This document shows positions 42,022 through 51,449 of a DNA stretch of 53,634 bases, piece after piece. The position numbers were made by a program, and so were the translations under genes. The notes beneath the pieces are model-generated. The model was given only the letters and a program-made list of their open reading frames with translations. It made no database searches and was not told where the DNA came from. The DNA is taken from positions 1-53,634 of the forward strand of contig JADJUP010000034.1 in assembly GCA_016716965.1 (NCBI GenBank). The letters run 5' to 3'. Every line of letters starts with the position of its first letter. Positions within the stretch are counted from its first letter, which is position 1. The DNA is from Sulfuritalea sp. GTDB taxonomy: Bacteria > Pseudomonadota > Gammaproteobacteria > Burkholderiales > Rhodocyclaceae.

Positions 42022-43251
42022 ATGAGCCTGCTGCGGATGCCAGAGGCATCCGAGGGGCGCCTTCCGGAAAACGTGATGCACTTCGCCCGCGTGCTGCGCA
42101 CCGCCGGCATCCCGGTCGGCACCCATCAGGTGCTGGCTGCGCTCGACGCCCTTGCCGTTGCCGGCATCGGCCGCCGCGACGATTTCTACTGGACGCTGGC
42201 TTCGGTATTCATCGATCGGCGCGAACAGCGCGAGCTGTTCGACCAGGCCTTCCACATGTTCTGGCGCGACCCGGACCTGCTCGGACGCATCATGCACATG
42301 ATGCTGCCCAAGGTCGAAGGCCTGCCGGCGGAGCGCGACAAGAACCACCACCGGCTGCAGGAGGCCTTCGGCCGCGGCGCACCCGAAGCACCGAAGCTGG
42401 AGCAAGAAGCGCAGCAGGAAATCGAGATCGATGCCTTCCTCAGCTTTTCCTCGCGCGAACTGCTGCAGCAGATGGATTTCGAATCCATGACCGGGGCCGA
42501 ACTGGCGGCGGCGCGACAACTGATCGCGCGCCTGCGGCTGCCTTTGCGCGAGGTGCGCACCCGGCGCCTGGTTCGCGACCCGCGTGGTGCGCGCATCGAC
42601 GGTCGGGCCACGCTGCGGGCGGCGATTGCGGGGCAGGGCGACATCATTCCGCTGCACCGCGCCGCGCCGCGCACGGTACCGCCCCCGCTGGTGGTGCTGG
42701 TGGATATCTCGGGCTCGATGAGCCGCTATGCACGCATGTTCCTGCATTTCGTCCATGCCCTGAGCAACAACCCAAATGCGTCCCGTCAGCGCGTCTCGGT
42801 GCTGCTGTTCGGCACGCGCCTGACTTCGATCAGCCGCGAACTGCGCCAGCGCGACGTGGATGTGGCGCTCGACCGCGTCGCGGCGCGGGTCAAGGACTGG
42901 GCCGGCGGCACCCGCATCGGCACCTGTCTGCATGACTTCAATCGCCTCTGGTCGCGCCGCCTGCTGGGACAGAATGCCAGCGTGCTGCTGCTCACCGACG
43001 GCCTCGATCGCGACGGCGGCGCCGGCCTGGAAGCCGAGATGGAACGCCTGCACAAATCCTGTCGGCAACTGATCTGGCTCAATCCGCTGCTGCGCTTCGA
43101 CGGCTTCGAGGCGCGCGCTGCAGGTATCGTCGCCATGCGCCCGCACGTGGATCTGTTTCTGCCCGCCCACAACCTGGAAAGCCTGGCCGACCTGGGCAGG
43201 CTGCTCGCGGCACCGCCGCCCTCGCGTCGGGCCGAGGCCCGCGCCGCCTGA
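42022..43251 (+). CDS. coxE: VWA-domain protein CoxE
   Basis: A 409-aa protein of the CoxE family. The C-terminal von Willebrand factor A domain has the metal-ion site LVDISGSMSRYARMF near residue 228 and LLLTDGLDRDGGAG near 322. The N-terminal part begins MPEASEGRLPENVMHFARVL, as in other CoxE proteins. It works as partner of the CoxD ATPase in the maturation of the molybdenum enzyme. ATG starts 1 bp after the coxD stop, so the two are coupled. Confidence 0.9.
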   Translation: MSLLRMPEASEGRLPENVMHFARVLRTAGIPVGTHQVLAALDALAVAGIGRRDDFYWTLASVFIDRREQRELFDQAFHMFWRDPDLLGRIMHMMLPKVEGLPAERDKNHHRLQEAFGRGAPEAPKLEQEAQQEIEIDAFLSFSSRELLQQMDFESMTGAELAAARQLIARLRLPLREVRTRRLVRDPRGARIDGRATLRAAIAGQGDIIPLHRAAPRTVPPPLVVLVDISGSMSRYARMFLHFVHALSNNPNASRQRVSVLLFGTRLTSISRELRQRDVDVALDRVAARVKDWAGGTRIGTCLHDFNRLWSRRLLGQNASVLLLTDGLDRDGGAGLEAEMERLHKSCRQLIWLNPLLRFDGFEARAAGIVAMRPHVDLFLPAHNLESLADLGRLLAAPPPSRRAEARAA

Positions 43252-43275
43252 CAGCAAGTACCAAGGAGCAACGCA

Positions 43276-43833
43276 ATGGAAATGCACGGAGAACAACGGA
43301 TCCCCACCAACCAGCAGGCGGTGTGGGACGGGCTGAACGACCTCGAGGTACTGAAGGCCTGCATTGCCGGCTGCGAGTCCATCGAGCGCGTCACCGAATC
43401 CGAACATCACGTCACGCTGACGGCGGCGGTCGGGCCGGTGAAGGCGAAGTTCAAGGGCAAGATGCATCTGGAGGACCTGAATCCACCAAATTCCTATCGC
43501 ATACGCTTCGAAGGGCAGGGCGGCGTCGCCGGCCACGCCAAGGGTGATGCCGCGGTATCGCTGAAGGCGGATGGCGCGGTCACGCTGATGAGCTATACGG
43601 TGCATGCCCAGGTCGGCGGCAAACTGGCCCAGGTCGGCTCGCGCCTGATCGATGCGGCGGCGAAAAAGATCGCGGACGATTTCTTCAGTGCCTTCAATGC
43701 GCGCGTGGCGCCGGCACCAAGCGAAGCCGGTGCGGAATCGACACCGGCGCCCGCTGCGTCAGGTATTCCGGCCTGGGTCTGGGTGGCGGGCGGCGCGGTC
43801 GCCCTGGTGCTGATTTACTTCGCGACGCGCTGA
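43276..43833 (+). CDS. coxG: CoxG-like SRPBCC protein with C-terminal membrane anchor
   Basis: A 185-aa protein. Residues 1-150 form the SRPBCC/CoxG fold (GEQRIPTNQQAVWDGLNDLEVLKACIAGCE, IDAAAKKIADDFFSAF); an Ala/Pro-rich linker leads to one C-terminal helix IPAWVWVAGGAVALVLIYFA. CoxG is known to attach CO dehydrogenase to the inner membrane. This placement suggests the molybdenum hydroxylase feeds electrons to the membrane quinone pool. The ATG follows AAGGAGC. A bidirectional terminator follows. Confidence 0.9.
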   Translation: MEMHGEQRIPTNQQAVWDGLNDLEVLKACIAGCESIERVTESEHHVTLTAAVGPVKAKFKGKMHLEDLNPPNSYRIRFEGQGGVAGHAKGDAAVSLKADGAVTLMSYTVHAQVGGKLAQVGSRLIDAAAKKIADDFFSAFNARVAPAPSEAGAESTPAPAASGIPAWVWVAGGAVALVLIYFATR

Positions 43834-43867
43834 TCGGCGTCCGATCGCCTTGGCGGCACGTCAACGC

Positions 43868-43890
43868 AAAAGGGGGCTTGCGCCCCCTTT
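43868..43890. terminator. Bidirectional intrinsic terminator between coxG and trpB2
   Basis: AAAGGGGGC and GCCCCCTTT form a 9-bp perfect stem with a TTGC loop, flanked by A and T residues on both sides. It lies between convergent genes and would serve both strands. Confidence 0.88.
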
Positions 43891-43909
43891 CGTCCGCAGT
43901 GCGCTTGCC

Positions 43910-45292
43910 TCAGGCGGCTTTCGGCGGCCAGTCGAAGTTCGGCAGCGACTTCAGCGAGGCCTGGAGGTCGGCATCGGAGTAGGCGAAGTCCTGCATGTTG
44001 CCGGAGAAGTAGTTCTCGTAGGCCGCCATGTCGAAGTGGCCGTGGCCGGAGAGGTTGAAGAACAGCGTCTTCGCCTCGCCGCTGGCCTTGCAGCGCAACG
44101 CCTCGTCGATGCAGGCGCGGATGCCGTGGGCCGACTCGGGCGCCGGGATGATGCCTTCGGCGCGGGCGAACATGACGCCGGCCTCGAAGGTGGCCTTCTG
44201 CGGCACGGCGACGGCCTCGATCAGCTTCTCGTGGTAGAGCTGCGAAATCAGCGGGCTGTCGCCGTGGTAGCGCAGGCCGCCGGCATGGATGCCCGGCGGC
44301 ATGAAGTCGTGGCCGAGGGTGTACATCTTCATCATCGGCGTGAAGCCCGAGGCGTCGCCGAAGTCGTAGGCATACACGCCCTTGGTCAGCGTCGGGCAGG
44401 ACTCGGGCTCGACCGCGACCATGCGGATCTTCTGCGCGCGCTTGTCGCCCGCCGCGGCGTCGCCGAGGAAGGGGAACACCGCACCGGCGAAGTTGCAGCC
44501 GCCGCCGCAGGGCGCGAACATCATGTCGGGATACTCGCCGAATTTCTCGAACTGTTTCTTGGCTTCCAGGCCGATCACGGTCTGGTGCAGCAGCACGTGG
44601 TTGAGCACCGAGCCCAGCGCGTACTTGCTGCCCGGATTGGTGACCACCGCTTCGATCGCCTCGGAAATCGCGATGCCCAGGCTGCCCTGGTTGTCCGGAT
44701 CGGAGGCGAGGATGTCGCGGCCGGTCTTGGTGCGCTCGGACGGGCTGGCCACCACGTCGCCGCCCCAGGTCTGCATCATCAGGCGCCGGTAGGGCTTCTG
44801 CCCGTAGCTGACCTTGACCATGAAGATCTCGACCGGCAGGCCGAAGATCTGGCCGGCGAAGGCCAGCGACGAACCCCACTGCCCGGCGCCGGTTTCGGTA
44901 ACCAGGCGCTTGGTGCCGGCGATCTTGTTCAGGTAGGCCTGAGGCACGGCCGAGTTGGGCTTGTGCGAACCGGCCGGGGAGACGCCCTCGTATTTGTAGA
45001 AAATCTTGGCCGGGGTGCCCAGCATCTGCTCCAGTCGCGTGGCGCGGCACAGCGGGCTCGGACGCCACAGTGCGTAGATCTGGCGCACTTCCTCGGGAAT
45101 CGCGATCCAGCGCTCGGCCGACATTTCCTGCTCCAGCACCGGGCCGGGGAAGATGGCCAGCATCTTGTCCGGGGTCACCGGATTACCGTCGCCGCCCAGG
45201 GGTGGCAGGGGCGGCGTCTTCAGGTCGGCGACGATGTTGTACCAGTGGGTCGGAATTTCGCTTTGATCAAGAACGACACGGGTTCTGCTCAT
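43910..45292 (-). CDS. TrpB2-type tryptophan synthase beta-like PLP enzyme
   Basis: A 460-aa PLP enzyme of the TrpB2 subgroup. It is longer than ordinary TrpB (about 400 aa) at the N-terminus. The PLP lysine lies in GVSPAGSHKPNSAVPQ near residue 118; the glycine-rich phosphate loop is CGGGCNFAG near 245, and TETGAGQWGSSLA and GLRYHGDSPLI are typical. TrpB2 makes tryptophan from indole and serine without TrpA in several organisms. No other trp gene is nearby; it lies alone on the opposite strand within the cox-type locus. A link to indole or aminobenzoate metabolism is possible but unproven. Confidence 0.9.
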   Translation of the reverse strand: MSRTRVVLDQSEIPTHWYNIVADLKTPPLPPLGGDGNPVTPDKMLAIFPGPVLEQEMSAERWIAIPEEVRQIYALWRPSPLCRATRLEQMLGTPAKIFYKYEGVSPAGSHKPNSAVPQAYLNKIAGTKRLVTETGAGQWGSSLAFAGQIFGLPVEIFMVKVSYGQKPYRRLMMQTWGGDVVASPSERTKTGRDILASDPDNQGSLGIAISEAIEAVVTNPGSKYALGSVLNHVLLHQTVIGLEAKKQFEKFGEYPDMMFAPCGGGCNFAGAVFPFLGDAAAGDKRAQKIRMVAVEPESCPTLTKGVYAYDFGDASGFTPMMKMYTLGHDFMPPGIHAGGLRYHGDSPLISQLYHEKLIEAVAVPQKATFEAGVMFARAEGIIPAPESAHGIRACIDEALRCKASGEAKTLFFNLSGHGHFDMAAYENYFSGNMQDFAYSDADLQASLKSLPNFDWPPKAA

Positions 45293-45413
45293 GTGTTGCC
45301 TCCTCTATATAGTTGTCTTGGTCGTTTCGGGCTGCGCTAGGATCATGGATCAGAGATGGCCGCAGCGCGTTGCGAAGACGGATCGCGCCGCCGGCTGGCA
45401 GGTCCAATTCAGG

Positions 45414-45429
45414 ATACGGTACACTGTAT
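45414..45429. promoter_or_regulatory. Candidate operator, inverted repeat in the trpB2-xdhC gap
   Basis: ATAC and GTAT arms enclose GGTACACT; the block GGATACGGTACACTGTATGC is the most symmetric part of the 216-bp divergent gap. It resembles GntR-type sites and partly the motif at 27012. Supported only by symmetry. Confidence 0.3.
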
Positions 45430-45508
45430 GCAAAGAATCGACGGAATGTCAATCCGTCGCCGAGGGTTTTTTCGAAGATAGGCTCTGACTGGAGTTCCGG
45501 CTACGGAC

Positions 45509-45832
45509 ATGCACGCTGACGACGATACACTTTTTGCAAACCTGCGCGGCTGGCGCGCCGCCGGAAAGCCCGCCGCATTGGCCACCGTGGTCAGCACCTG
45601 GGGCTCTTCGCCGAGGCCCGAGGGCAGCCACCTCGCCGTCGATGGCGATGGGCATTTCATCGGTTCGGTTTCAGGCGGCTGCATCGAGGGCGCGGTGATC
45701 GAGGCCGCACTGCAGGTGATGCAAAGCCGCCAGCCGCGCCTGCTGGAGTTCGGTGTCAGCGACGAACAGGCCTGGCAGGTGGGGCTGGCCTGCGGCGGCC
45801 GCGTACAGGTTTTCGTCGAGGCGGTGGAATGA
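45509..45832 (+). CDS. XdhC/CoxI family protein, N-terminal domain type
   Basis: A 107-aa protein equal to the small XdhC_CoxI domain: ANLRGWRAAGKPAALATVVSTWGSSPRPEGSHLAVDGDGHFIGSVSGGCIEGAVIEAA. The conserved cysteine in SGGC is present. XdhC-type chaperones bind molybdenum cofactor, protect it during sulfuration and deliver it to xanthine-oxidase-family enzymes. Here the usual two-domain XdhC is split in two genes; the second overlaps its stop by 4 bp (ATGA). Confidence 0.87.
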   Translation: MHADDDTLFANLRGWRAAGKPAALATVVSTWGSSPRPEGSHLAVDGDGHFIGSVSGGCIEGAVIEAALQVMQSRQPRLLEFGVSDEQAWQVGLACGGRVQVFVEAVE

Positions 45833-46524
45833 AGGCGGACGCGCTCGCGCGCCTTGCCGAGGCGCAGGCGAAGCGCCAGGCGCTGGTGGTGGTCACGCGG
45901 CTGGCCGACGGGGCGCAGTGCCTGGTTGACGCCGCCGGTCGCACCGGCGAACTGCAATTGGCGACAGGGGCCGTCGCCGAGGCCGCCGCACTTCTGCTCT
46001 CGGGGCGCAGCGCCTCGCTGACCAGCGAGCCGGGCTGTTTCGCGCGTGCCTACGTGCCATCGCCGCGCCTGCTGATCGTCGGTGCGGTGCATATCGCCCA
46101 GACACTGGCGCCGATGGCCGCCACGGCCGGCTACGAGGTCATCGTGATCGATCCGCGCGGTGCCTTCGCCTCGCCGGACCGCTTTCCCGGCGTGCAACTC
46201 AGCGACGAATGGCCCGACGAAGCGCTGGCGCGGCTCGGCCTCGACGCGGCCACCGCACTGGTCGCGCTGTCGCACGATCCCAAGCTCGACGACCCGGCCC
46301 TGGAACTGGCGCTGCCGAGCACGCTTTTCTACATCGGCGCGCTGGGCAGCCGCCGCACCCACGAAAAGCGCCTGGAGCGCCTGCACGCGGCGGGCCTGGG
46401 CGAACTCACCGGGCGCATCCATTCGCCGATCGGCCTCGACCTCGGCGGTCGCGCGCCGGCCGAGATCGCCGTATCCATCCTCGCCGAGATCATCCAGGTT
46501 CGCCATCGGGGCGCCGCCGCGTGA
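45829..46524 (+). CDS. XdhC/CoxF family protein, Rossmann domain type
   Basis: A 231-aa protein with the XdhC C-terminal Rossmann domain: RLLIVGAVHIAQTLAPMAATAGYEVIVIDPR near residue 82, ALSHDPKLDDPAL near 155, and YIGALGSRRTHEKR near 180 with the conserved GRAPAEIAVSILAEI at the end. It completes the split XdhC. It lies between the small domain gene and the cofactor cytidylyltransferase gene with 4-bp overlaps on both sides, so cofactor delivery and cofactor finishing are co-translated. Confidence 0.88.
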   Translation: MKADALARLAEAQAKRQALVVVTRLADGAQCLVDAAGRTGELQLATGAVAEAAALLLSGRSASLTSEPGCFARAYVPSPRLLIVGAVHIAQTLAPMAATAGYEVIVIDPRGAFASPDRFPGVQLSDEWPDEALARLGLDAATALVALSHDPKLDDPALELALPSTLFYIGALGSRRTHEKRLERLHAAGLGELTGRIHSPIGLDLGGRAPAEIAVSILAEIIQVRHRGAAA

Positions 46525-48132
46525 TCTTCGGCGAATTCCCGGTCGAGGAATGCGAAGGCCTGCTGCTGGCGCACAGCCTGCGCCTCGCCGCACGCACGCT
46601 GAAGAAAGGGCGCCGTGTCACCAGCGCCGACTTTCCCGACCTGATCGCCGCCGGCCACCGCACCATTTACGGCGCGCGCCTGGCCGCCGAGTTTGACCGA
46701 GGATGCCGCCGCCGCCGCGGTCGCGGCGCTGTTGCAGGCCGACGGCATCGTCACCCGCAAGGCCTACACCGGACGCTGCAACCTGCATGCCACGCGTCGC
46801 GGCCTGGTCACCGTCGATGCCGGCATCATCGACCGGATCAATGCCATCGACGAGGCCGTCACCGTCGCCACGCTGGCGCCGCTTTCGCCGGTGCGCGCCG
46901 GGGGCGTGGTGGCCACGGTCAAGATCATCCCGCTGGCGGTGGGGCAGGGGGTCATCGATCGTTGCGCAGGCGAGGCCGCGCGCGGCGTGGCGCTCGGGCT
47001 GCGCCCCTTTGCGCAAAGCGTGCCGCCCTGATAGTCACCGAGCAGGCCGGTGACCCGGAAAGAACTACGCCTCCGCCGTCACCAGCAGTCGGCGCCGCAT
47101 CGAGGAACTCGGCAGCCACCTCGGCTGGTGCAGCGCTGCGCCCACCGGCGCGATGCCGTGGCGCTGGCCCTGCGCGAAAGCCTGGCGGCCGGTTGCGACC
47201 TGCTCATGATCGCCGGTGCCACCGTGCCCGGGGACCGGGCCGACACCATACCGTCGGCCATCGTCGCCGCCGATGGCGAGATCGTGCATTTCGGCATGCC
47301 GGTGGAGCCCGGCAACATGCTGTTGCTGGCGCGCATTGGTGATGTGCCGGTGATCATCCTGCCCGGTTGCGCGCGCTCGCGTCGCACGAATGGCCTCGAC
47401 TGGGTGCTGCAGCGCATGCTGGCCGGCATGCCCATGGGGGCCGGCGAAATCCAGGCGATGGGCGTCGGCGGCCTGATCCGCAGCGCACCCGAGGCCGAGG
47501 AAGACCCTGACGCGGTGGAGCCCGCGCCGCAACGGGTTGCGGCCGGGCGCCGCGTCGCCGCCCTGGTGCTCGCTGCCGGCAGCAGCCGGCGCATGGCCGG
47601 CAACAACAAGCTGCTGCAGCCGGTGGCCGGCGTACCCATGGTGGCCGCGCGGCAATGCGGCGCTGGCCTCGCGCAGCGTGGCATGGTCGTCGTCACCGGC
47701 TACGCCGCCGATGCGGTGCGCGCGAGCCTGGTTGGGCTGGACCTCGAATTCGCCCACAACGCCGAACATGAAACCGGCATGGCCTCGTCGCTGCGTGCCG
47801 GATTGCAGGCATTGCCGGCCGACACCGACGCCGTGGTGGTGGTGCTGGGCGACATGCCCTTCGTCAGCGCGGCGCACATCGACCGCCTGATCGCCGCCTT
47901 CGATCCCGCGCGCGGCAACATCGTGGTGCCGATGAAGGACGGCCGGCGCGGCAACCCCATCCTCTGGCCGCGCGAGTTCTTCGGCGAGATGCAGCAGGTG
48001 CAGGGCGACGTCGGCGCCCGCGAACTGCTGCAGCGCCACGCCGATCGCGTCGATGTCGTCACCTTCGACGACGACGCGATCTTCGCCGACGTCGATACGC
48101 CGGAAGCACTTCAGGCGCTGGTGCCACGATGA
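46521..48132 (+). CDS. Molybdopterin-binding / MocA-type cytidylyltransferase fusion, several frameshifts
   Basis: About 535 aa in two parts. The N-terminal part (MIFGEFPVEECEGLLLAHSL, GRCNLHATRRGLVTVD, CDLLMIAGATVPGDRADTIP, MPVEPGNMLLLARIGDVPVIILPG) is a molybdopterin-binding MoCF/MoeA-like domain. The C-terminal part is a nucleotidyltransferase, AALVLAAGSSRRMAGNNKLLQPVAG, with VVVLGDMPFVSAAHID, resembling MocA, which attaches CMP to the cofactor for xanthine-oxidase-family enzymes. Frame changes occur near 46690, 47025, 47070 and 47150, so the exact protein between these points is uncertain; from 47150 to the end the frame is intact. The GTG start overlaps the upstream TGA. Confidence 0.78.
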
Positions 48133-49319
48133 GCGAGGCCTCCGCGCTGCGCGCAAAGTTCCCGCTGCTGGTGGCGAATCCCGGCCTGCATTACCTCGAC
48201 AGCGCGGCAACGGCGCAGTTGCATCGCAGCGCGCTCGACGCCGTCGTGGCGCATGAAACCGGTGCGCGGGCCAACGTGCTGCGTGGCAGCTACCGCCGGC
48301 CGAGGCGGCCGACCGCGCCTACGAGGCGGCGCGGCAGAGTGCGGCGCGCTTCCTCAATGCGGCGTCGGCCGACGAGATCGTATTTACCGGCGGCACCACG
48401 GCTGCGCTCAACCTGGTCGCGCAATCCTTCGGCAGCCTGCTCGCACCCGGCGACCGGGTGGTGATTTCGCAGGCCGAGCACCACAGCAATTTCGTGCCCT
48501 GGCAGATGCTGCGCGAACGCCGCGGCGTCGAACTGGGGCTGATCCCGGTGCTGCCCGACGGCACGCTCGACCTCGCGGACTTGGCGCGGATCGACGACCG
48601 CACCCGGCTGGTGGCCGTGACGCAGTGCTCCAACGTCACCGGCGCGCGCACCGATGTCGCCGCCACTCGTCGCGGCGGCGCGCAAGGCGGGCGCGGGAAG
48701 GTGCTGCTCGACGGCGCGCAAGCGGTGCAGCACGGACCGCAGGACGTGCAGGCGCTGGGCGTGGGATTTTATGCCTTCTCCGGCCACAAGTGTTTCGGCC
48801 CCGGTGGCGTCGGCGTGCTCTGGGCGCGGAGCTGCTGGCGGCGATGCCGCCCTTTCAAGGTGGCGGCGGCATGATCGGCGCTGTGACGGCGGAGGGCTGT
48901 ACTCTGGCCGAGCCGCCGCGGCGCTCCGAAGCCGGCACGCCGCCGATCGCCCAGGCGGTGGGGCTCGGCGCCGCGCTCGACTGGATGATGGGCCTCGACT
49001 GGGCGCCGGTCCACGCCCGCGAAGCCGCCTTGTGCGAGGCCCGATCGATGGCTTGCGGCGCATCCCGGATGTTCGCCTGCTCGGTCCCGCGCCATCTTCC
49101 GTGCGCGCGCCCATCGTGTCCTTTGACATTGCCGGCCTGCACCCGCACGACATCTGCCAGGTGCTCGATGCACAGGGCCTTGCCCTGCGCGGCGGCCACC
49201 ACTGCGCCCAGCCGTTGCTGGCGGCGCTGGGCGTCGAGTCCTGCACCCGTGCCAGCCTCGCGCTCTACAACGACGAGGCCGATGTCGCGGCGTTGCTCGC
49301 TGGCATTGAAAATGCATAG
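48129..49319 (+). CDS. SufS/CsdA-type cysteine desulfurase, frameshifted
   Basis: About 395 aa, class V aminotransferase fold. Pieces in order: FPLLVANPGLHYLDSAATAQ, EIVFTGGTTAALNLVAQSFG, VVISQAEHHSNFVPWQ, the PLP lysine in FSGHKCFGPGGVGVLW, PPFQGGGGMIGAVT, and the sulfur-carrying cysteine in ALRGGHHCAQPLL. Frame changes near 48295, 48660-48700, 48830 and 49035 split these. All catalytic motifs survive, so it is probably a working gene in the organism. In this context it may supply the sulfido ligand of the molybdenum cofactor through the XdhC-like proteins, or serve Fe-S assembly with the SufU-like protein that follows. Confidence 0.8.
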
Positions 49320-49329
49320 GCGTGCTGAA

Positions 49330-49790
49330 ATGAGCGGCCAGGCAAGCGACGTCGCGGCGCTCTACCAGAGGTCATCAAGGATTACGCTCGGGCCGACCAT
49401 GACACGGCCGCCTGAAGGCGCCGGCGCGACGGTGCGCCTGGACAATCTGCCGTGCGGCGACCGCGTCAGCCTGCAGGTGAGCCCGACGCCGGTCGCGTGG
49501 CCGCCATCGCCCACGAAACTCGGGTCGCCTGCTGTGCCGCGCTGCCGCTTCACCGCTCGGCAAGCGCGCACGGGACTTGACGCGCAGGGCCCGGCAGAGA
49601 CGACCGCGGCCCTTGAAGCCATCTCTGAGCAGGCGCAGTCTGCCGCCGGCGGACTGGCCCGAACTGGGCATGTTCGCGCCCGCGGCGAGCATCCAAGTCG
49701 CCAGGTGCATGCTATTGCCGCTTCGCGCTTCGCGCAAGGCGTCCGGCAGCAGATGCGGCTTCCGCCGCAAAACCAAGGAGCAGACGATCG
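49330..49790 (+). CDS. SufU/IscU-like scaffold protein, frameshifted
   Basis: About 150 aa in pieces. MSGQASDVAALYQ, then (after adding one G) EVIKDYAR, then VRLDNLPCGDRVSLQV, which matches the NPLCGDR zinc/cluster-ligand motif, RVACCAALPLHRSAS in the place of the GCAIS-ASAS motif, and FAPAASIQVARCMLLPLRA, matching the last cysteine region of SufU. The three ligand cysteines of the family therefore appear present. SufU usually accepts sulfur from SufS, and the gene directly follows the SufS-like gene. The exact end is unclear because of frame changes. Confidence 0.6.
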
Positions 49791-50358
49791 TGAGCACTGA
49801 CGACTCGCGCCAACTGGCGCATACGTGGCAGATCACCTGCCACGCCTATCGCCTGGGCAACGGCCTGCTGGAAATCGAGGCCACGCTGGGCGACGAAAAG
49901 GCCAGCAGAAAAGATCTTTCGTTCGCGGTCGCCGGTGCCGCCCGGCGAGTTCATGCAACCGCACGGCCCTGACGCTGACCATCGACGACGACTACACCAC
50001 TCGCGACGCGCGCGCCAGCACGCTGGTGGCGCCCCGCCGATGTGCGGCGGTACGGATGACGGCTACCGCAAGCCGATCGGCCTGCGCATCGGCCCCGGCT
50101 TTTCGCAGAAAGTGAAGGGAGATGCTGGGCGGCGTGCAGGGCCGCACCCACGTCACCGAACCTGGTGGCGCAGGCGGCCAACACCTACATGCAGGCATTT
50201 GGCCCGACCGCATCGCCCGCCAGATCGCGGTCAGCGCCGATGCGCGCGGCTGGCCGGACAAGAGCACGCTGGGTTTCGTCAATCACCGCCACGCCTGGCG
50301 GCAGGACGGCGCGACGCTGGCGCAGGAGTATCCGAGGCCGGTGCCGCCCAAGCCGTAG
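49790..50358 (+). CDS. DUF2889-like protein, frameshifted
   Basis: About 190 aa, split over three frames. It starts with GTG after AAGGAG: HTWQITCHAYRLGNGLLEIEATLGDEKA; then ALTLTIDDDYTTRDARA, KPIGLRIGPGFSQKV, LGGVQGRTHVTEL and finally DKSTLGFVNHRHAW. The order and wording match the DUF2889 family, whose members are about 190-200 aa, found in proteobacteria and of unknown function. It is the last gene of the accessory row after the SufU-like gene. Recognition is by memory of the family pattern and should be taken as moderate. Confidence 0.55.
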
Positions 50359-51449
50359 CCGGTGCGTCGCCGGCGCGGCGCAAAGTCGGCGTCGGCGGCA
50401 TCGACGCCGGAAGAAGGGGGGCTTGGTCCGTCTGTTCCGCGTCTCGCGACCACATGCCCATCGGCCAGGCTGCGTTCCCATGGGCAAATCAATCGACGCG
50501 ACAATCGACGCGACTGGCACGCGATGGAACGCACGTTGAGGCCATCAGCGGCGGTGACACCCACGCCGAGCGCGACGCCGAAGCGGTGGCGCTGGCCCGC
50601 GCCGCCGCTGAAGAGCGGCAGCATCGAGCCAGCGAGGCCCGGCGCCACGCCGACGCCGGTTTCTCGATGCCTGTGACGCAAGCAGGCGGCCGAAGAACTG
50701 GCGATCCGCCAGGCCCAGCAGCGATCCGAAGCGGACACCGCGGCGGGAGGCCGCCGCCGCCGAGTGCGCCCATGCCGAGCGAATGCTTGAGCTGGCGGCT
50801 CGCAGCCGGGTCGATGCCGAAGCGCGTGCCTCGGTCGACGCGAAGCGGCATGAATTTGCCGCATCCGAACCGGTTAGCGACGACGCGCGCGACTTGCGCG
50901 CGAACAGGAAGCCGAGTCCCTCGCCCGCCAGCGCGGATTCCGAGCGCGGAACGGCGGAACTTGACTGAAAAGATCCGCGGTGAACAGGCGCTCGAAGCGC
51001 GTGCTTTCGCGCGCGTCGCCGCGGAGCGCGATGCCGCTATTCCAGCCGTACGGCGCCAGAGAAGGACGGGGAACCGCCGATGCCGCCTGGCGCGCGCGTG
51101 CCGAGGACGAATTGGCGCCAGGAAGTGGCAGTTCGATGTCGATCGACGACTTTGGCAACGCTTGCTGAACGTCCGTCCCCGACCGACCCCCACTGCGACG
51201 GTCAGCCGAGGTCTGCCGGTGACGAGGACCGCACCGCCTGAGAGCAGACACCCGCGCCGCGCCGCGGTTGGCGCGCCGCCCTGCCGCTTTGCTCCCCGGC
51301 ATCGCATTCGGCGGCGCTGGGCTACCTGGTCGAACCGTGCGCGGCGAACGGAGCCGTTGCGACTTTCACGCATGATGGCCGGCAACTCAAGCTGGACCGC
51401 GAACCGCCCGCGCGGTGGGTGTCCGGTAGCTGCCAGGGCAGTAGTGCTA
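50359..51449 (+). other. Ala/Glu/Arg-rich coiled-coil gene fragments, frames broken
   Basis: No continuous gene can be followed here. Plus-strand pieces such as ERDAEAVALARAAAEERQHR (about 50570-50630), AERMLELAARSRVDAEARAS (about 50780-50840) and EKIRGEQALEARAFARVAAE (about 50966-51030) share a charged, alanine-rich helical composition and probably belong to one long coiled-coil protein interrupted by many frameshifts. Positions 51170-51449 show nothing recognisable. I cannot assign a family. Confidence 0.4.
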
